Assembly (NCBI GenBank): GCA_944989445.1 | Contig: CALYLW010000979.1 | Location: 452,796-516,795 of the forward strand | Source of the DNA: Ampullaceana balthica | Lineage: Eukaryota; Mollusca; Gastropoda; Lymnaeidae | Direction of reading: 5' to 3' | Length of the DNA stretch: 64,000 nucleotides | Part shown: positions 1 through 13,217 of the stretch, one piece after another | Layout: the number at the start of each line of letters is the position of its first letter | Position numbering within the stretch: position 1 is the first letter of the stretch | Position numbers and translations under genes: made by a program | Notes under the pieces: generated by a model | The model's database searches: none | Told to the model about the DNA's origin: nothing | The model's input: only the letters and a program-made list of their open reading frames with translations

Positions 1-958
1 TTAGACGTTGATTTAATGCATATCACAGTCTGACTAGAACAGAAACCCTCTTCCCTACCCCAACCTACACAATCTGTTTACACTGACACCACTCATCTAT
101 CTCTGTGTACGACTTAAGCACTAAGCCAGGTTAAAGAGTGCACACAAGCAAATTGCATGAGACGTCGCCTATCGAACCATCTGCATGTAATCCATCCCTG
201 ATCGTTTAAATACCGGGAACAAAACCTGCCGATGGCAGCGGCCAGCGGCAGACACGCGTGAGCCTCCCCCAAGACTAAAGTTACTTGACTAACCAAGGAT
301 TCCGGTAAGGCTCTTAATCTTCATACAAATCTCCTTAAGTGCTAGCCCAGCCAAGTCCACGGTACGCAGACTTTTTTTTTAACGCTATTTTAATATTTTT
401 AATCACCAACCCCCATTTTTTTACACCAGAGATTTGATGATTCAAAATTTATATTAGGGATAGGGGTGTAATAAAAACTAAACGTGCACCTGTTTTATGT
501 TTTGAGAATCTCATTTAGCGCGAGAATTTCGTCCCAGTTATTGGCAAGTACCGTTTTGCCATACCGATTAGTTACCAAGAGATTCCTGTAGTGTAGCTTG
601 ACCAGTTTCCCGAGAGAAATATAGATGTTGTTATTACATGTATTTCCATGTTTTATGAAGGAGTTTGGTTGGTTTCAACTGATTTTCATGGGGTAAAAAA
701 TACCATTATCAATATATATATATTTTTTTTAATTCCCAAAATCTCAATCGGATTTAAATAAAATTTTCTGAAGGTATCATAACAAAACACTCAAGCAGAA
801 AACTGGCAATTTTTTCTTGGATTGAACAAAGACTTAATGATTATAGAGACATGTCGTCTATGACTTTCAAGTTGTTTTCCATGACCAGTTGGGTCAGTTC
901 ACTCATTGATCCGATGGTCAAACACAGAGTCAGAAATCCCGATTCAAACTAAAACACT
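1..958. other. Non-coding stretch, no feature recognised
   Basis: No open frame, splice-bounded exon or repeat unit could be supported. Runs of A/T with scattered stop codons in all frames fit intron or intergenic DNA. A short TA run lies near 710-725. Confidence 0.6.
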
Positions 959-1250
959 GAAATCTGAAACCACAGACGTCTAAAACAAAAGACGTCTATA
1001 ACCACACATATCTCCAACTACCGATACCTGAAACAATGACATCTGAAACCACAGACATCTGAAACCACAGACATCTGAAACCACAGACACCTGAAACCAC
1101 AGACATCTGAAAAACAGACATCTGAAACCACATACATCTGAAACCACATACATCTGAAACCACAGACATCTGAAACCAGACATCTGAAACCACAGACATC
1201 TGAAACCACAGATATCTGAAACCACAGACATCTGAAACCACAGACATTCA
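959..1250. repeat. 16-bp minisatellite
   Basis: About 16 degenerate copies of a 16-bp unit (CCACAGACATCTGAAA). The best copies lie at 1040-1240, with some units losing one or two bases. Because 16 is not a multiple of 3, three overlapping minus-strand frames stay open across it. They are not genes. Confidence 0.9.
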
Positions 1251-2185
1251 CCTAAAACGACAGACTCCGATCCCAAAAAAAGACTTGACGTCATAATAAC
1301 TCGTTACCTCGTCCCAGAACTTGGTTTTCCAGGAAATATACACTTACATTTATTGTACTGCGGCACTTCCTAAGACAACTACAGCATAAATATCCCCTCT
1401 CCCATACAACTTACGTCCACCACAATTGTACAGAGGTCGAAACGGAAATAACTCCACTCCTCCAAATAAGTAATTTCTCACTACAGATGATGTGGGAATT
1501 AATCAAAACACGGATTGGTTTCCTCGGTCAAGTTAAGCACACAAATCAAACGCATCGGAATATCCACTACGGTATGATAACCACAACAAGGAAACAGACC
1601 ACAATAGCCAGCGGAACACAATAGCCTGAAGACACAATAGCCTGAATACCACAAAAGCCAGGGGAACACAAGGGCTCGTGTACATCGCGAGCTGCCCGTC
1701 AACTGAAGCCGGCCTCAAGTAGGTGAGTAAATATCGGTCTATCATTCAACCATGCCCTAGGTGTGAGTATTCCCGCTGTTTTTTTGCGTAGTCCAAAACG
1801 TATGGCCAGTAAGAAAGAGGAGTCGGGGAGAGGGAGGGTGGTGGTGTGCGGCGCTCACCTCCCGCCTCACCCTCCCCTCCGTGCACCTCCTCCACGTGGA
1901 CTGGGTGCTCAGGTGTAATACGGAGTCTCCACGCTTATCAATGTTTTAAGATAGGACTTCACTTCACTTGCTTTTCAAACACATCTCGAGCCGTTTAGTG
2001 AACGTGGGCGGGGGAAGAGAGGGGGCGCAGAGTGGAGGGGGAACATATGGAAGAACTACAAGTTACATCAAATATTATGTCTATTATTTGATCCGCTTTT
2101 TTTCTAGGGCAAAGGGGTGGGCTATGATGCTTAGAATTTAATAATATTCCTGATAGATGTTTTTTTTTGACGATAGGTCTATAGC
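1251..2185. other. Non-coding stretch with a GC-rich island at 1800-1930
   Basis: Positions 1555-1660 hold a few degenerate copies of a CACAATAGCC motif. Positions 1800-1930 are much more GC-rich than the surroundings. On the plus strand the island is bounded by a pyrimidine tract plus AG at about 1784 and a CAG/GTGTAA at about 1911. On the minus strand a GAG/GTGAGC donor-like site lies near 1856. Either strand could therefore hold an exon, and no protein family is recognised. The remainder shows nothing. Confidence 0.3.
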
Positions 2186-2520
2186 AGAGAGTGTGTACAC
2201 AGATAGATGCGAGGAAGTGAGTATGTACACAGATAGATCCATGAGAGGGAATATGTACACATATCAATGGAAGGGAATGTGTAGTGTATATAGAAGAATG
2301 GAAGGGTATTTGTCAATTTGTACACTGATAGATCCATAAAGTGGAACATGTACGAAAGTCAGATAGATCCATGGAATGGAATATGTACGCAGCTATATCA
2401 ATGGAATGGAATGTGTACACAGATAGGCTAGGTTGATTGAAGAGAATGTGTACACAGATAAACACATGGAAGGGAATATGTTCAAAGATAGATCAATGGC
2501 AGAGAATAAGTACACAGATA
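2186..2520. repeat. Degenerate ~30-bp minisatellite
   Basis: Repeated motif GTGTACACAGATAGATCAAT followed by GGAAGGGAAT-like sequence, roughly ten diverged copies with indels. The ORF at 2157-2339 is produced by this repeat and is not a gene. Confidence 0.8.
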
Positions 2521-2764
2521 TATTTAAACAATATAATTTGCAATTGTCACGCAAGTAGTGTCTGTCAGTCCTGACGCTACTAATTTTAGAAAGCAGTGAA
2601 AACGAAATTACTGCACCAATGCATCAAAAGGTGTGCAAATTAAAGATGCGCTGTAAAAAAATATTATATGAAGTCATTGTTTTCGCTCATATTTTAATTT
2701 TGGAAAAGGGAACAATTACAATGTAAAAAGAGGATTTGATGATGGTTAATTATAACATCAAAAA

Positions 2765-2985
2765 ACAAAGGGGGCGCCATAGGCGCCCTACAACCCCTTA
2801 TTATAAAATACTTTGGGTACATTTCAGAAAGTTTAATATTTCGTATTTATAAAACAAGGACAAGTTAGTTGGGCTTTTGAAAAAGGTCGGCGCCGTAGGC
2901 GCTCTAAAAAAAGTGCATTTTTAAAATAAAATAAATAGATTTCAGCTGAAAACTTCCGTCATTTTTGACGGGTACACGCTAGTAT
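2765..2985 (-). repeat. R2 interspersed repeat copy (GGCGCC family)
   Basis: This is the reverse complement of the copy at 31130-31585. It carries two blocks of the GGCGCC-xxx-GGCGCC type and ends in the palindrome CCGTCAAAAATGACGG next to a TA microsatellite. No coding capacity is seen. It belongs to the family seen again at 7675, 26220, 31130, 39222, 43828 and 44842. Confidence 0.8.
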
Positions 2986-3223
2986 ATATATATATATATT
3001 GCAAAGAATAAATACACAGAACTAGTTCAGAGAACATGCACATGGATAGATCTGTAGATGGAAATCTGTAGACGGATGTGTCTGTGAAAGGGAATAATGA
3101 TTGGGAACATGACAGGTAACTGAACACATACAAATTATGATGGTATTGGTCTTTGACAGGTTATAGTCATACGTCAGATTGACTGGCCGATGGTTCGAGA
3201 CGGGGCACATGTCTAACACACAC

Positions 3224-3400
3224 CATTGTTAGATTTAAGGTGCGCGGCCACGCACACATCTGACCGACGCCGCGCAGCAGTTTAGAATGACCGCGGAGAA
3301 AATTTTGTAAAATATTGCACACAAAAATGGATGTGGTCCAACTTTGCACACAAGTTTTTGTTCTTTGCCCACGGACCAACGAACCTTAGAGGGAACACTG
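3224..3400 (+). mobile_element. hAT-type MITE, family D
   Basis: A 177-bp element whose end reads CTTAGAGGGAACACTG and whose start is a diverged inverted copy (CATTGTTAGATTTAAGG). It is flanked by the exact 8-bp repeat ACACACAC (3216-3223 and 3401-3408). That duplication is low-complexity, so it is weaker proof than at 51756. The body contains a GC-rich block (GACGCCGCGCAGCAG) shared with the copies at 14670, 41094 and 51756. Non-coding. Confidence 0.75.
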
Positions 3401-3408
3401 ACACACAC

Positions 3409-5642
3409 CTCTCCCGGAACTACTGCATGTGAGCCCTAAGCCGTGGGATTGGTGAAGTGGTCAGCGATGCACGGTGATGTCCGATCTTTGTAGCATCGTA
3501 TGGAACAACTGACTAGCTAATTATTCTCCTAACTTACATCAACCGATCCCGCCGGGCACGGCATTGAGATGGCAATGGAGATTCAGAGCATAATTTTTTT
3601 TATTTCAAAGTGTAATGGCTTGAGATAAACCGAATGATAAGAGGTGAGTTGAACAAACTCACAGCCAATGAACATCAACCGTGAACACAAATAACATTTA
3701 CGGCCGCAGGAGATAGGGCTACGGGAAGACGGGTTTCTCCTTTGAGAAGTACAGAGATATATGTGTGAGTGTGCGTGAGGAGGAAATGGTATGACCAGCT
3801 GTGGCTACAGTTATCACTTGATCTGGTTCCTACATTGACCTTGCGGACTTAACATAAACGACATCGGTTAAAGCCATGATAAATTTCTATTTTTAGATGA
3901 TGGTAGGTATGACGTGTTGCCAGACGAATGTTACAACGGTTGAGTTGTCTCGGTGTGTGTGTGTGTGGGGGGGGGTGACGTCACCGGAGACGGACTCCAT
4001 GGTTTGAAGGGAGAACCAAGAAACAACACATGGGCGGAAAGACAACTCCACCAGATACCGATAATCGGTTTGCCGCGGCACTGGCGCTGCCGTAACGTTT
4101 AGCTCCGTTTGCCGCGACAGAGCTGATCGCACGTATCTGCTACATTCCCTTTAAGCTCCTTCTACTGAGAGACACTTTCATATACGATTATATATTATTA
4201 TCATATTGATTGCCATTAAGGGATTTAATTTCAGTTCAATGAATGTGTAACGGCCGCTATAGGGTTAGTCATTTCTAAAACCGGAAAACGTCATAGCTCA
4301 ATGAGTAATGTTCTATTTTTAGATTAAATTTTAGCGGAACAATGTTTTACAGCATAAATAAAGTCGAATCACTATTTTCTCAAAATTGTTAGCATAGTAA
4401 AATTACGAAACTGTTTTTCCTTTTTCAAGTCCTGTAGCTGTCTTAAGTTAACGAAGAATTAAAAAATAGCTGATAAGATACTTCCTTCTCAATATACCTA
4501 CATTTACATATTGACTCGTATCTTTAATTAAATTTTTATGAAATTCCTCCATAAAAAAGACCCCTATAATTTTATTAATTGATTGTCGCCATATTATGAT
4601 GAGGCCTATAGACTTTCTAGACAATAACGAGTTGTATGGCATCCGTTGAATAATTATGATTGGTGAACACGCTTATTTTGTAGGGAAAACATAAATAGAA
4701 AACTCCACAAATTTAAAGACACATCTCTGAACATTAATAAATTGTGCAGTTCCATAATTGATAGATAAAGTACACTCATGAATTTTCCACGACAATTTAA
4801 GAAAGAATTGGTACATAAAGTACCTGTAAAAAATGTTAATCGCTATCAGTAGTAATAAAAGTGTGGAAAAGTCGTAATAGTTTCCAGTTGATGTTTTTTC
4901 TTCTTCATTTTTCTTAAATAGTTTCTTTATTGCAATAATCTTAAGTTGTGTAAAAAAAAATAAGTTAATTAAAAAAGTGTGTTTTTTTAAAATAAAAATA
5001 TTAAAAAAATTAAATTTTTAAAGCCAAGAAACTATTAGCCAGAAAAGTTTGTGTTGCGATCCATTTGCTATAACTTCAAGTGTGTACTGTCATGAGATTA
5101 ATATATCAGCAGTAACAAATGAACCATATTTAAAATGACATATTTTCCATAGGACTAATCCAAAGGACGACTGTTTAGTTCAAATTATCAATAGACAGAA
5201 TTTGCACCACGGAATGAAACAGACAGACTGCTCAACCCATTCATAAACACCGTCAGAAATGGCACATGGCCAGGGAAAAGAGTTTTGGCATGACCCCCAA
5301 AGTTTTAGTTGACGTAAACACAGTGATGCGAAGATTATAGTCGTGCTTAGAGCATCACCTTGACCGTATCAACCTTTCACTCGAAGTCATTTTCTTAAGC
5401 GACGACAAACAGAAATGACAGTTTAAGAGAAATATGGTATTAGCCAAGATGACTTTCTACTTAAGATGTATATTTAAGATGAATTTATTAGATGATCTTC
5501 AAATAGACATTGGATTTTGAATTTCTTGAAATATGTCTATAAACAATATTTAAATACCAACAACCGTTCACGGAAAGTTGATTGTGACGCGATGTGTGAA
5601 CGCACGATCAACTAAAACGCAAGGGTATGAGCAGGGGAAATT
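3409..5642. other. Non-coding stretch
   Basis: A GT/G run lies at 3952-3976. Positions 3970-4140 are moderately GC-rich and carry a 79-codon minus-strand open frame with no recognised domain. Positions 4300-5600 are AT-rich with no repeat unit, exon or RNA gene that could be supported. Confidence 0.5.
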
Positions 5643-5644
5643 TT

Positions 5645-6049
5645 AACAACCCCGTAAAAACAAAGTTTTTTACTATAAATTATAAATCCCTTTTATATGA
5701 GACATAACTAAAAGTATTCATTGTGTTCAATATAATACGCACCGCGTGACAGAGTAGCATAAACATTTACAGATCGGCAAAATATCTTAAAAGTATGTTC
5801 AATATAATATGCACCGCGTGACAGACTAGAACAAACATTTACATGCTACATAGAGATAATCTAAAATTAAGCAATTTCATTTCTGTACATTCGATCGATG
5901 TGAAATTTTTATAGACTGCATTGTTATGTGACATAAGTCTATGTGCAAAATTTCAGCTAGATAGGATCACGGGAAGTGGGTTACTGTTTACTTTTTTTTC
6001 CGCGGGACCACCATAGACAAGACGGTGAAGTTAATTTAAGGGATTTAAA
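5645..6049 (+). repeat. R1 interspersed repeat copy
   Basis: Starts near CCCCGTAAAAACAAAG and ends GTTAATTTAAGGGATTT. Two internal near-copies of a block GTTCAATATAATACGCACCG lie at about 5727 and 5800. Non-coding. The same family occurs at 17204, 19381, 27143, 27386 and 32752, so this is a high-copy element here. The TCGATCG-containing block and a CAGACA-type stretch before the end recur in several copies. Class not determined. Confidence 0.8.
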
Positions 6050-7205
6050 AGTGTCACTGAACAGACATGGGAATAATAAAATCTTATGAATAGCAAATAG
6101 GTAACCTGGGTGATAAAAAGAATTCATCGAATTCTGTCAGCAATTTCACACCCAAAGGCCCGGAGGTAAAACCCGAAGATGTGGGGTAAGGGGGTGCCTG
6201 ATTTAATTAGAAAACCAAGCATTTATAGGTCTTTATTGCCCATACCCACGATCGAGAGATTGGCCACGCCGGTTCATGGAATAAATACTGAGGGCGTTTG
6301 TATTTGTTTGTAGGTGCCAATAGACCAGCGCCTCTTTCGCCCCCTCCCATCTCTGGTATTCTCCACTCCAAATGGCAACCATTTCACCAGAGACCCAACG
6401 TTGCAGCGTGTCAAACGATGACGTCATGTATTGCCCCTCAGAGATGGGGCAATGTTTATCAATACCGCTCAGGCCGGCCTACTAAGACGGACTCAAGTAC
6501 AATCAAGAGGCCAGCACCAGGTACAACTCGCGGGCTGCGGGTGAACATGTTGCAATCTGCTCACACCGAGCTCCTGGCTATTTGATACGTTTCTCAGGAA
6601 GCGCAAGTCAAAGCCAAGCGCAAGAGATTGCGCGAAAAATTGGCCGAGAAATGAGGGAAGATAGGTGTACCTCCCCCGACCCCCTTCCCTCCGTTTCCTC
6701 CCCAACCTCTAGCCAGCAGATCTGAAACGACTTATCAAACGTAGTGTACACACTGATTGATGAAAATAAATCAGCTTCCACGCGCGTTCTCCTACAGTGA
6801 ACAAATCCTGGGGTTCAGTTGAAACCAATAGGAACTGCTATACCCAAAAAATCCCGGGATTTAGTTGACAAGCGAAGTAGTGTTGAGTTCCATGGAGCAT
6901 CTATCAGAACGTGCACCATATAATTATAACACAGTCTCCAAATTCGTTGTCTCTGATGTGAGTCTCAAGAAAGCAAGGCTAAAAGTATTGAAAATTACAA
7001 GCCGTGAGTTTGACATTATTAGACTAACGAGTCATGAAATCTGCAAGCTGGCGCTGACTGTAACATTTTGATGATGGGGAACAAGACAAAACAACCGTGA
7101 CCCGTCAAAACGGCCCCAGACATATTGTTTTTAAAAAATTTGACTTTTTTCTTCTTTGTATTTTAAGATTTTGTTAACTTTTTCACTCTTAAAAAAGTGG
7201 TAAAA
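6050..7205. other. Mostly non-coding; possible plus-strand exon ends
   Basis: At 6599 a pyrimidine-containing acceptor (TTTCTCAG) is followed by an open frame reading EAQVKAKRKRLREKLAEK and a stop at 6653-6655. This would fit the charged C-terminus of a protein on the plus strand. A second acceptor-like site (TTTGTTTGTAG) near 6313 opens a 35-codon frame ending in a stop. Neither is linked to a recognised gene. Positions 6350-6720 are GC-richer than their surroundings. Confidence 0.25.
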
Positions 7206-7467
7206 TTGTAAAATTATTTCTTGTGATGTTATTATATCATTTCTTGTCAACAAACAACCGTGACTTGGTACCATATCGAGTAAAGGCTATTAAATTCTTT
7301 CTTGTGATGTTATTATATCATTTCTTGTCAACAAACAACCGTGACTTGGTACCATATCGAGTAAAGGCTATTAAATTCTTTCTTGTGATGTTATTATATC
7401 ATTTCTTGTCAACAAACAACCGTGACTTGGTACCATATCGAGTAAAGGGTATTAAATTCTTTCTTGT
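7206..7467. repeat. 81-bp minisatellite, three copies
   Basis: Three nearly identical 81-bp units, each beginning TTCTTTCTTGTGATGTTATT, plus a partial copy. The length is a multiple of three, so a 91-codon plus-strand frame stays open through all copies. That frame has no start context or homology and is treated as a by-product. Confidence 0.95.
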
Positions 7468-7674
7468 GAATTCAATATTTTTGTTTCTTGTGAACTAAAC
7501 CTGACACTGAATCAGTGAGTAAAAATACTAATATAATAGTTGATTGTATTTTATTTACTTTTAGTCCATCTATTAGTACAGGGCCGTTATGTCGGAGCCC
7601 ATTTGTCGGGCCCTTTTAGTCGGTGAAATCAAAAGAACAGGGTGATGCGCCAAACAATTAATGAAATACCAGTG

Positions 7675-7970
7675 TATTACCCGTCTAAAATGACGGAAGT
7701 TTTCAAAATGAATACATTTCAGCTGAAATCTATTAATTTTGAAAAAAAATACAAATCAGAATAATAAATAATGTAATACAGAACTTTTAATTATTTTATT
7801 TATTTTTGATTCATTTATTATCATATTGAACAATTGTATGCGGAACGTTCGAAAAGTGTTATTTTTGGTGAAGTAATTTGGTGCGATGCTTTCTAAAATT
7901 AGTAGCGTCACGGACAGACAGACATGACAGACGTGACAGAGTTTGCAAATTATGTATATTGATTGGCCGA
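7675..7970 (+). repeat. R2 interspersed repeat copy, internally deleted
   Basis: Carries the CCGTC-aaa-TGACGGAAGTTTT head and the TTTCTAAAATTAGTAGCGTC-ACGGACAGACA tail block seen in other R2 copies, but lacks the GGCGCC blocks between them. Confidence 0.7.
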
Positions 7971-8815
7971 TGAAGGACCGCATCTTCCAACAGTTGCTAC
8001 ATTTGACTGGACTGGGTAATTCGATGAACTGAATTTTCTTTCCGTTTGATAAATGGTGGAATACTGGAAAACATTGGTCCTCAGAAATAGAAAAGCCAAC
8101 ATCCCGTGTATGAATGAATGAATCGAAGACGACTCTATCAGTATTAGCCTATAGAAACGGCCTCATGAAAATTGACAAAAAGGTATTGATTATTCGAATC
8201 CAACATCAAGGGAGGAGATTATCAGATATTGGAGATGTAGGACTTAACGTTTTAAACACGAATGACTCATGTGTCACTGCTTCGGGCAAGTTGGGGTCAT
8301 AGGTTGCAGCTTTGTTGTCTTGTCCAACCAAAGCAAGTCAATACCCACCCGGGTCATCGGGGGCAACTGACCAGATGGACTCGGGTAAGGTGGCCTCAAG
8401 ATGTTCAGGATGTGAGTGACCTTTAGAAAACGGCTGGTGCCTGATACCAGACCTGATGGCCCGGGCTTGGCGGTAGAAAGGTAACGTTATCACACGATAC
8501 CGTAGACTGGGATAGGTTAGCTTTTGTCTATATCACACGACAGACTGGTGGATCCTGGCTATTATCTGTATCAAAACATCGCTATTGTCTATATCACGTG
8601 ACAGACTGGTACAACTTGGCTCTTGTCTATACTCTATACCACTCTATGTCTTACGATAAACGTATACAGCCTATCATATTGTCTCGTTACAATACAGACC
8701 GGAACAGCACGGTCTACATTACACCACTGCGTTGGCCAAACAAAACTATTCACAAAGAATATCAGTCACGTGAAAAAAGGGTTGGACGGCTATTTAGATT
8801 TTCTTCAAACTTTTT
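7971..8815. other. Non-coding stretch
   Basis: Positions 8500-8640 contain three loose repeats of a TGTCTATATCAC-GACAGACTGG motif. No exon or RNA gene is supported elsewhere. Confidence 0.5.
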
Positions 8816-8820
8816 ACCGA

Positions 8821-9378
8821 AATAGGACACAACTACCTTGACATCAACGTCAACCTTTCACCCTCCAAGCCTGGCCACCACTAACAACAATGTCAAACAG
8901 GTTCCCAACAATAATTAGGACACCACTACCTTGACATCAACGTCAACCTTTCACCCTCCAAGGCTGGCCACCACTAACAACAATTTCAAACAGGTTCCCA
9001 ACAATAAATAGGACACCACTACCTTGACATTAACGTCCACCTTTCACCCTCCAAGGCTGGCCACCACTAACAACTATGTCAAACAGGTTCCCAACAATAA
9101 ATAGGACACCACTACCTTGACATTAACGTCAACCTTTCACCCTCCAAGGCTGGCCACCACTAACAACTATGTCAAACAGGTTCCCAACAATAAATAGGAC
9201 ACCACTACCTTGACATTAACGTCAACCTTTCACCCTCCAAGGCTGGCCACCACTAACAACAATGTCAAACAGGTTCCCAACAATAAATAGGACACCACTA
9301 CCTTGACATCAACGTCAACCTTTCACCCTCCAAGGCTGGCCACCACTAACAACAATTTCAAAAAGGTTCCCAACACCA
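8821..9378. repeat. 93-bp minisatellite, six copies
   Basis: Unit of 93 bp beginning AATAGGACACCACTACCTTG, with conserved blocks at 8825, 8918, 9011 and 9104 and so on at exactly 93-bp spacing. Copies differ by a few substitutions. Confidence 0.95.
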
Positions 9379-10074
9379 AGGCAATGAAAATGCCATGAGT
9401 TTTCTAATTCCTCAAATGCACATATGTAAATAAACATGCGGATTCTATGCTCTCGTTTTATTTTTGTTTGATCTAACCCGTTTTGATGTATTGCCTTAAA
9501 ACCCCGTGTCTTCAATTTCCTCCGGTGAATAATAATAATAATAATAACACTTCATCATTTCTGAATCGTCTTGAAAACCTCTTCCTTCTCATGCTCATCT
9601 CACAACCTTGAACTTGAAGGTTCCCTTTATTTATCCAGGACAGCCTACTGAACTGTCAGCGTTTGTCTTGCTTTCAAATAAAAACTTTTTAAAAGTTTCA
9701 CTGCACGAGAGCGGCTTATGGTGACCTATATCCACGTGTTTTTTTCTTTCTTTTTTTTTCATTTCATTTTATATATTTATTTTTCTATGGGAGAAGGGTG
9801 AAATTTAGGGAAGATGAGCCTTAGACAAAGAAATGTTATTAAAAGCAGACATCATTAATTCTGTATTACGCCTTGTTTAATGGGGTCCTGTAGATGCAAG
9901 GGTACAAACAGAAAAGGGGGAGGGGGTGTAAAGCGGTGGAGGGGTCCTTAGGTCATAGAGGCAAGCAATGGACTAAGGGTAGGAGATAAACTGGAGGAAG
10001 GACAACGAATCCGAAAAAACGCGGACTTATCGGCTGAGTCCTACGACAACGAAGCCACCGACAGACAGACCATT
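9379..10074. other. Non-coding stretch
   Basis: A short AAT microsatellite lies at about 9528-9547 and a T-rich tract at 9740-9770. No exon is supported. Confidence 0.5.
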
Positions 10075-10495
10075 CACAGGAAATGGGAGTCACTGAGTGT
10101 CTCTACAACTCTAGTGATATCAGAGACTTAACATCGACGTTACACAGGAAATGGGAGTCACTGAGTGTCTCTACAACTCTAGTGATATCAAAGACTTACC
10201 ATCGACGTTACACAGGAAATGGGAGTCACTGAGTGTCTCTACAACTCTAGTGATATCAAAGACTTAACATCGACGTTACACAGGAAATGGGAGTCACTGA
10301 GTGTCTCTACAACTCTAGTGATATCAAAGACTTAACATCGACGTTACACAGGAAATGGGAGTCACTGAGTGTCTCTACAACTCTAGTGATATCAAAGACT
10401 TACCATCGACGTTACACAGGAAATGGGAGTCACTGAGTGTCTCTACAACTCTAGTGATATCAAAGACTTACCATCGACGTTACACAGGAAACGTT
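10075..10495. repeat. 68-bp minisatellite, six copies
   Basis: Exact 68-bp period; unit begins CACAGGAAATGGGAGTCACT. Copies differ mainly at an AACATCG/ACCATCG position, and the last copy is cut short at about 10495. Confidence 0.95.
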
Positions 10496-10804
10496 CACGG
10501 TTATGAGTAAACAATGTAAATTGCCAACGACGACAAGGGAATCTAAGAATATTAGAAATGTGAGGCCCTAGAGTTCAGTACCTTCAGTAATCAAAGGCTT
10601 AGGCAGAAATGTGTAAGAAGTGGTGGAAGGGAGGGGGTGCTTTTAATTTATTAAAATTTAAAAGCTATCAATTTTGTCCCGAATAATTTTAATGACTATG
10701 CACCATTCGTGTAAACTTTAAGCCAACCAATATATCATAGAAACCATTCAAACTATGTTTGTATGTACGTACTAGGAGACTGTACCATTCTATAAATAGC
10801 CCCA

Positions 10805-11350
10805 ACATTGACCTAAACCATCTTCCAAATAACAATGATCGACCTGAACCATCTTCCAAATAACAATGATCGACCTGAACCATCTTCCAAATAACCATGA
10901 TCGACCTCAACCATCTTCCAAATAACCATGACTGACCTCAACCATCTTCCAAATAACCATGACTAACTTCAACCATCTGCCAAATAACCATGACTGATCT
11001 CAACCATCTTCCAAATAGCCATTACTGACCTCAACCATCTTCCTAATAACCATAACTGATCTCAACCATCTTCCAAATAACCATGACTAACTTCAACCAT
11101 CTTCCAAATAACCATGACTGATCTCAACCATCTTCCAAATAGCCATTACTGACCTCAACCATCTTCCTAATAGCCATAACTGACCTCAACCATCTTCCAA
11201 ATAACCATGACTGACCTCAACCATCTTCCAAATAACCATGACTGACCTCAACCATCTTCCAAATAACCATGACTGACATCAACCATCTTCCAAATAACCA
11301 TGAGTGACATCAACCATCTTCCAAATAACCATGACTGACCTCAACCGTTC
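10805..11350. repeat. 31-bp minisatellite
   Basis: About 17 copies of a 31-bp unit (CCATGACTGACCTCAACCAT followed by CTTCCAAATAA). Variants (GACC/GATC/AACT, CCAAAT/CCTAAT) recur in blocks, which indicates local amplification. A short inverted copy of the same unit lies at 16885-16968. Confidence 0.95.
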
Positions 11351-11359
11351 TCAACATAA

Positions 11360-13205
11360 CTCATGACCTCAACGATCCTCCACATAAAACGAAATACGGG
11401 CAACTGAAACTACGAGCTGGTAAAATCCACCTCCAATAACAGATGAAGCACTGGGTCACCAGAGCCACCACGGTGTTTGGTATTTGAGTATCATCCTCCA
11501 CCAGCAGATCACTGGGAGATACGGGCAGTCGGCTCCGGGGCTTTTGTTGCGGGTTTATGTATCGTTAGGGGGGGGGATTCCACAGTGTGTGTGTGTGTGA
11601 TTTAGTGTGTTGGAAGAATGTTGGAGGTTAAAGTTTCGGACGAAATATTTCAGCTAGACACCAAAAAAGCCGCCAGTATGTCCCAAAATGAAATGGCATG
11701 CTGAACAGCATCGGCCTCTCTGGCAGTCCGCTGTCCTGCGATGGCGAGGTGAATGAACAAGACGTTAAAACAGAGCCAAGAAGTACAACTGGTGTCGGGA
11801 ACAACGGCAAAATCACCCGAGCCAGAGCACACCCCATGTAATGGCTTGGACCTGGGATTGAGTCGTACTCATTTATCTACCATTTCTACCAGCACCACCC
11901 CAGGAGCGCATCTCACAGTAGCACTGTTGGAGAAATGGAAACCTCGGGGAGTACTTGTGTAAATAACTGGGTAAGCAACAGTCTACTTAGGTACACAAGC
12001 AGACAGAACATCTATAAACCTAAGACCAACAAACAGGACACCAAGAATAGGCCAGCGTTGGGGGAGGGATCTGGACGAGAAGCCAGTGCACGCCTGCAGA
12101 CGATGAGAGCCAAGCTCTCGGTCGTGTTTACTGTTTACCTTACAGACCAGAGGAACTTGTCCGGTCCTGATTGGAACCGGAAATCGTATTGTATGAAAGT
12201 TCGTAAAAGTTATCCATTATGTATATATGCACAGTATATTTAAAGCCTCAGAATGTATCAACTACGGATAGAAAGCTTGAACAACTATAGGCTATAAGAA
12301 AGCTTCAACTGCTGGTCGCTGGTGCTGGTACATGTGAACATTTAAAGAATATGAGTATGAGCTAGATTGGATGAACTGTAGCAACTTTCAGTCAATGCAC
12401 GTTTTAGCATGGCTCGTGTGACCTTGTGTGATAGATTTAACTTTGTCAAATAGGGGCACTCGATTTGACACGAGGGAACTGTGTGATGGGAGGCAAACCT
12501 TGAGGACGAGAAGTGAGGCATGCAGGATGCCTCGGTGTCAGATGAAAGAGAGACTGGCATGCCACACCGGCCTAACCAAACAACAAAGCCAAACACTTGA
12601 AAGCGTAGTCGCGTGTGGTCTCACTCGGAACTTCAGACAAGTACTCACCCAACTTACACTGGAACGTGTGTGAAAAGAGTAAAGAAAGGGGAGTAATGAG
12701 AGGTAAGGGGAGGCCACACCCGAACTTTCTTTACATGTCCATCGTTGTTGGTCGATGAAAATACAAGTAGTTTATATTTTAAAATGTCAGAGTTCAATTG
12801 TCTTGGTCATGTGGGCTCGGAAATCTCTATTTTATCAATTGATTTTCTTTACCATACATTTTAATAGATACAAGAAAAAATATTTTTCTTGTTTCTGGTG
12901 TCATCCTTAAATTGATAACAATTCGTCTGTTTAGAGCGTGAATGTTTGAAGTGACACAATTTCCGACATTGTCTCATGATATTTCCTAACCAGCTTTAAT
13001 CATAACTGATGTGTGTAACTTGGTCTCATCTCAAAATCCCCGCTCAAAACGATGAACCTTTTAAAGCAAGGCGCTTAGTTACAAGAAATAAAACAACGAC
13101 ATTAACTCCTCAATATCTCAAAACTTTGGTTATTGTCACTAGAAACATTCTTGCTTCTGTCTGAAAACGTCGGAGTCGTCCAATGTCAGCCCGACTCCTT
13201 CATCC
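11360..13205. other. Non-coding or unassigned stretch
   Basis: Positions 11640-11960 have a higher GC content and several partly open frames on both strands: a 69-codon minus frame and, on plus, a 47-codon frame from 11700 containing VNEQDVKTEPRS. None has clear exon borders or a recognised family. Positions 12000-12680 hold a few 80-100 codon frames without homology. A poly-G run and a GT repeat lie at 11570-11600. Confidence 0.35.
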
Positions 13206-13217
13206 GGGCTGGACAAA

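Noticed and set aside
980..1294. Cys/Phe/Trp-rich repeat peptides
   Set aside because: Three frames of the same 16-bp repeat are open; chance coding.
3541..3600. Minus-strand exon ending in a strong GTAAGT donor
   Set aside because: No acceptor within a plausible distance and stops in the frames that would need to be open.
7223..7498. 91-residue repeat protein
   Set aside because: Same reason: three copies of an 81-bp unit in AT-rich DNA.
11628..11960. Coding exon in the GC-richer segment on either strand
   Set aside because: Several frames are partly open on both strands, none has a convincing acceptor plus donor, and I recognise no family.
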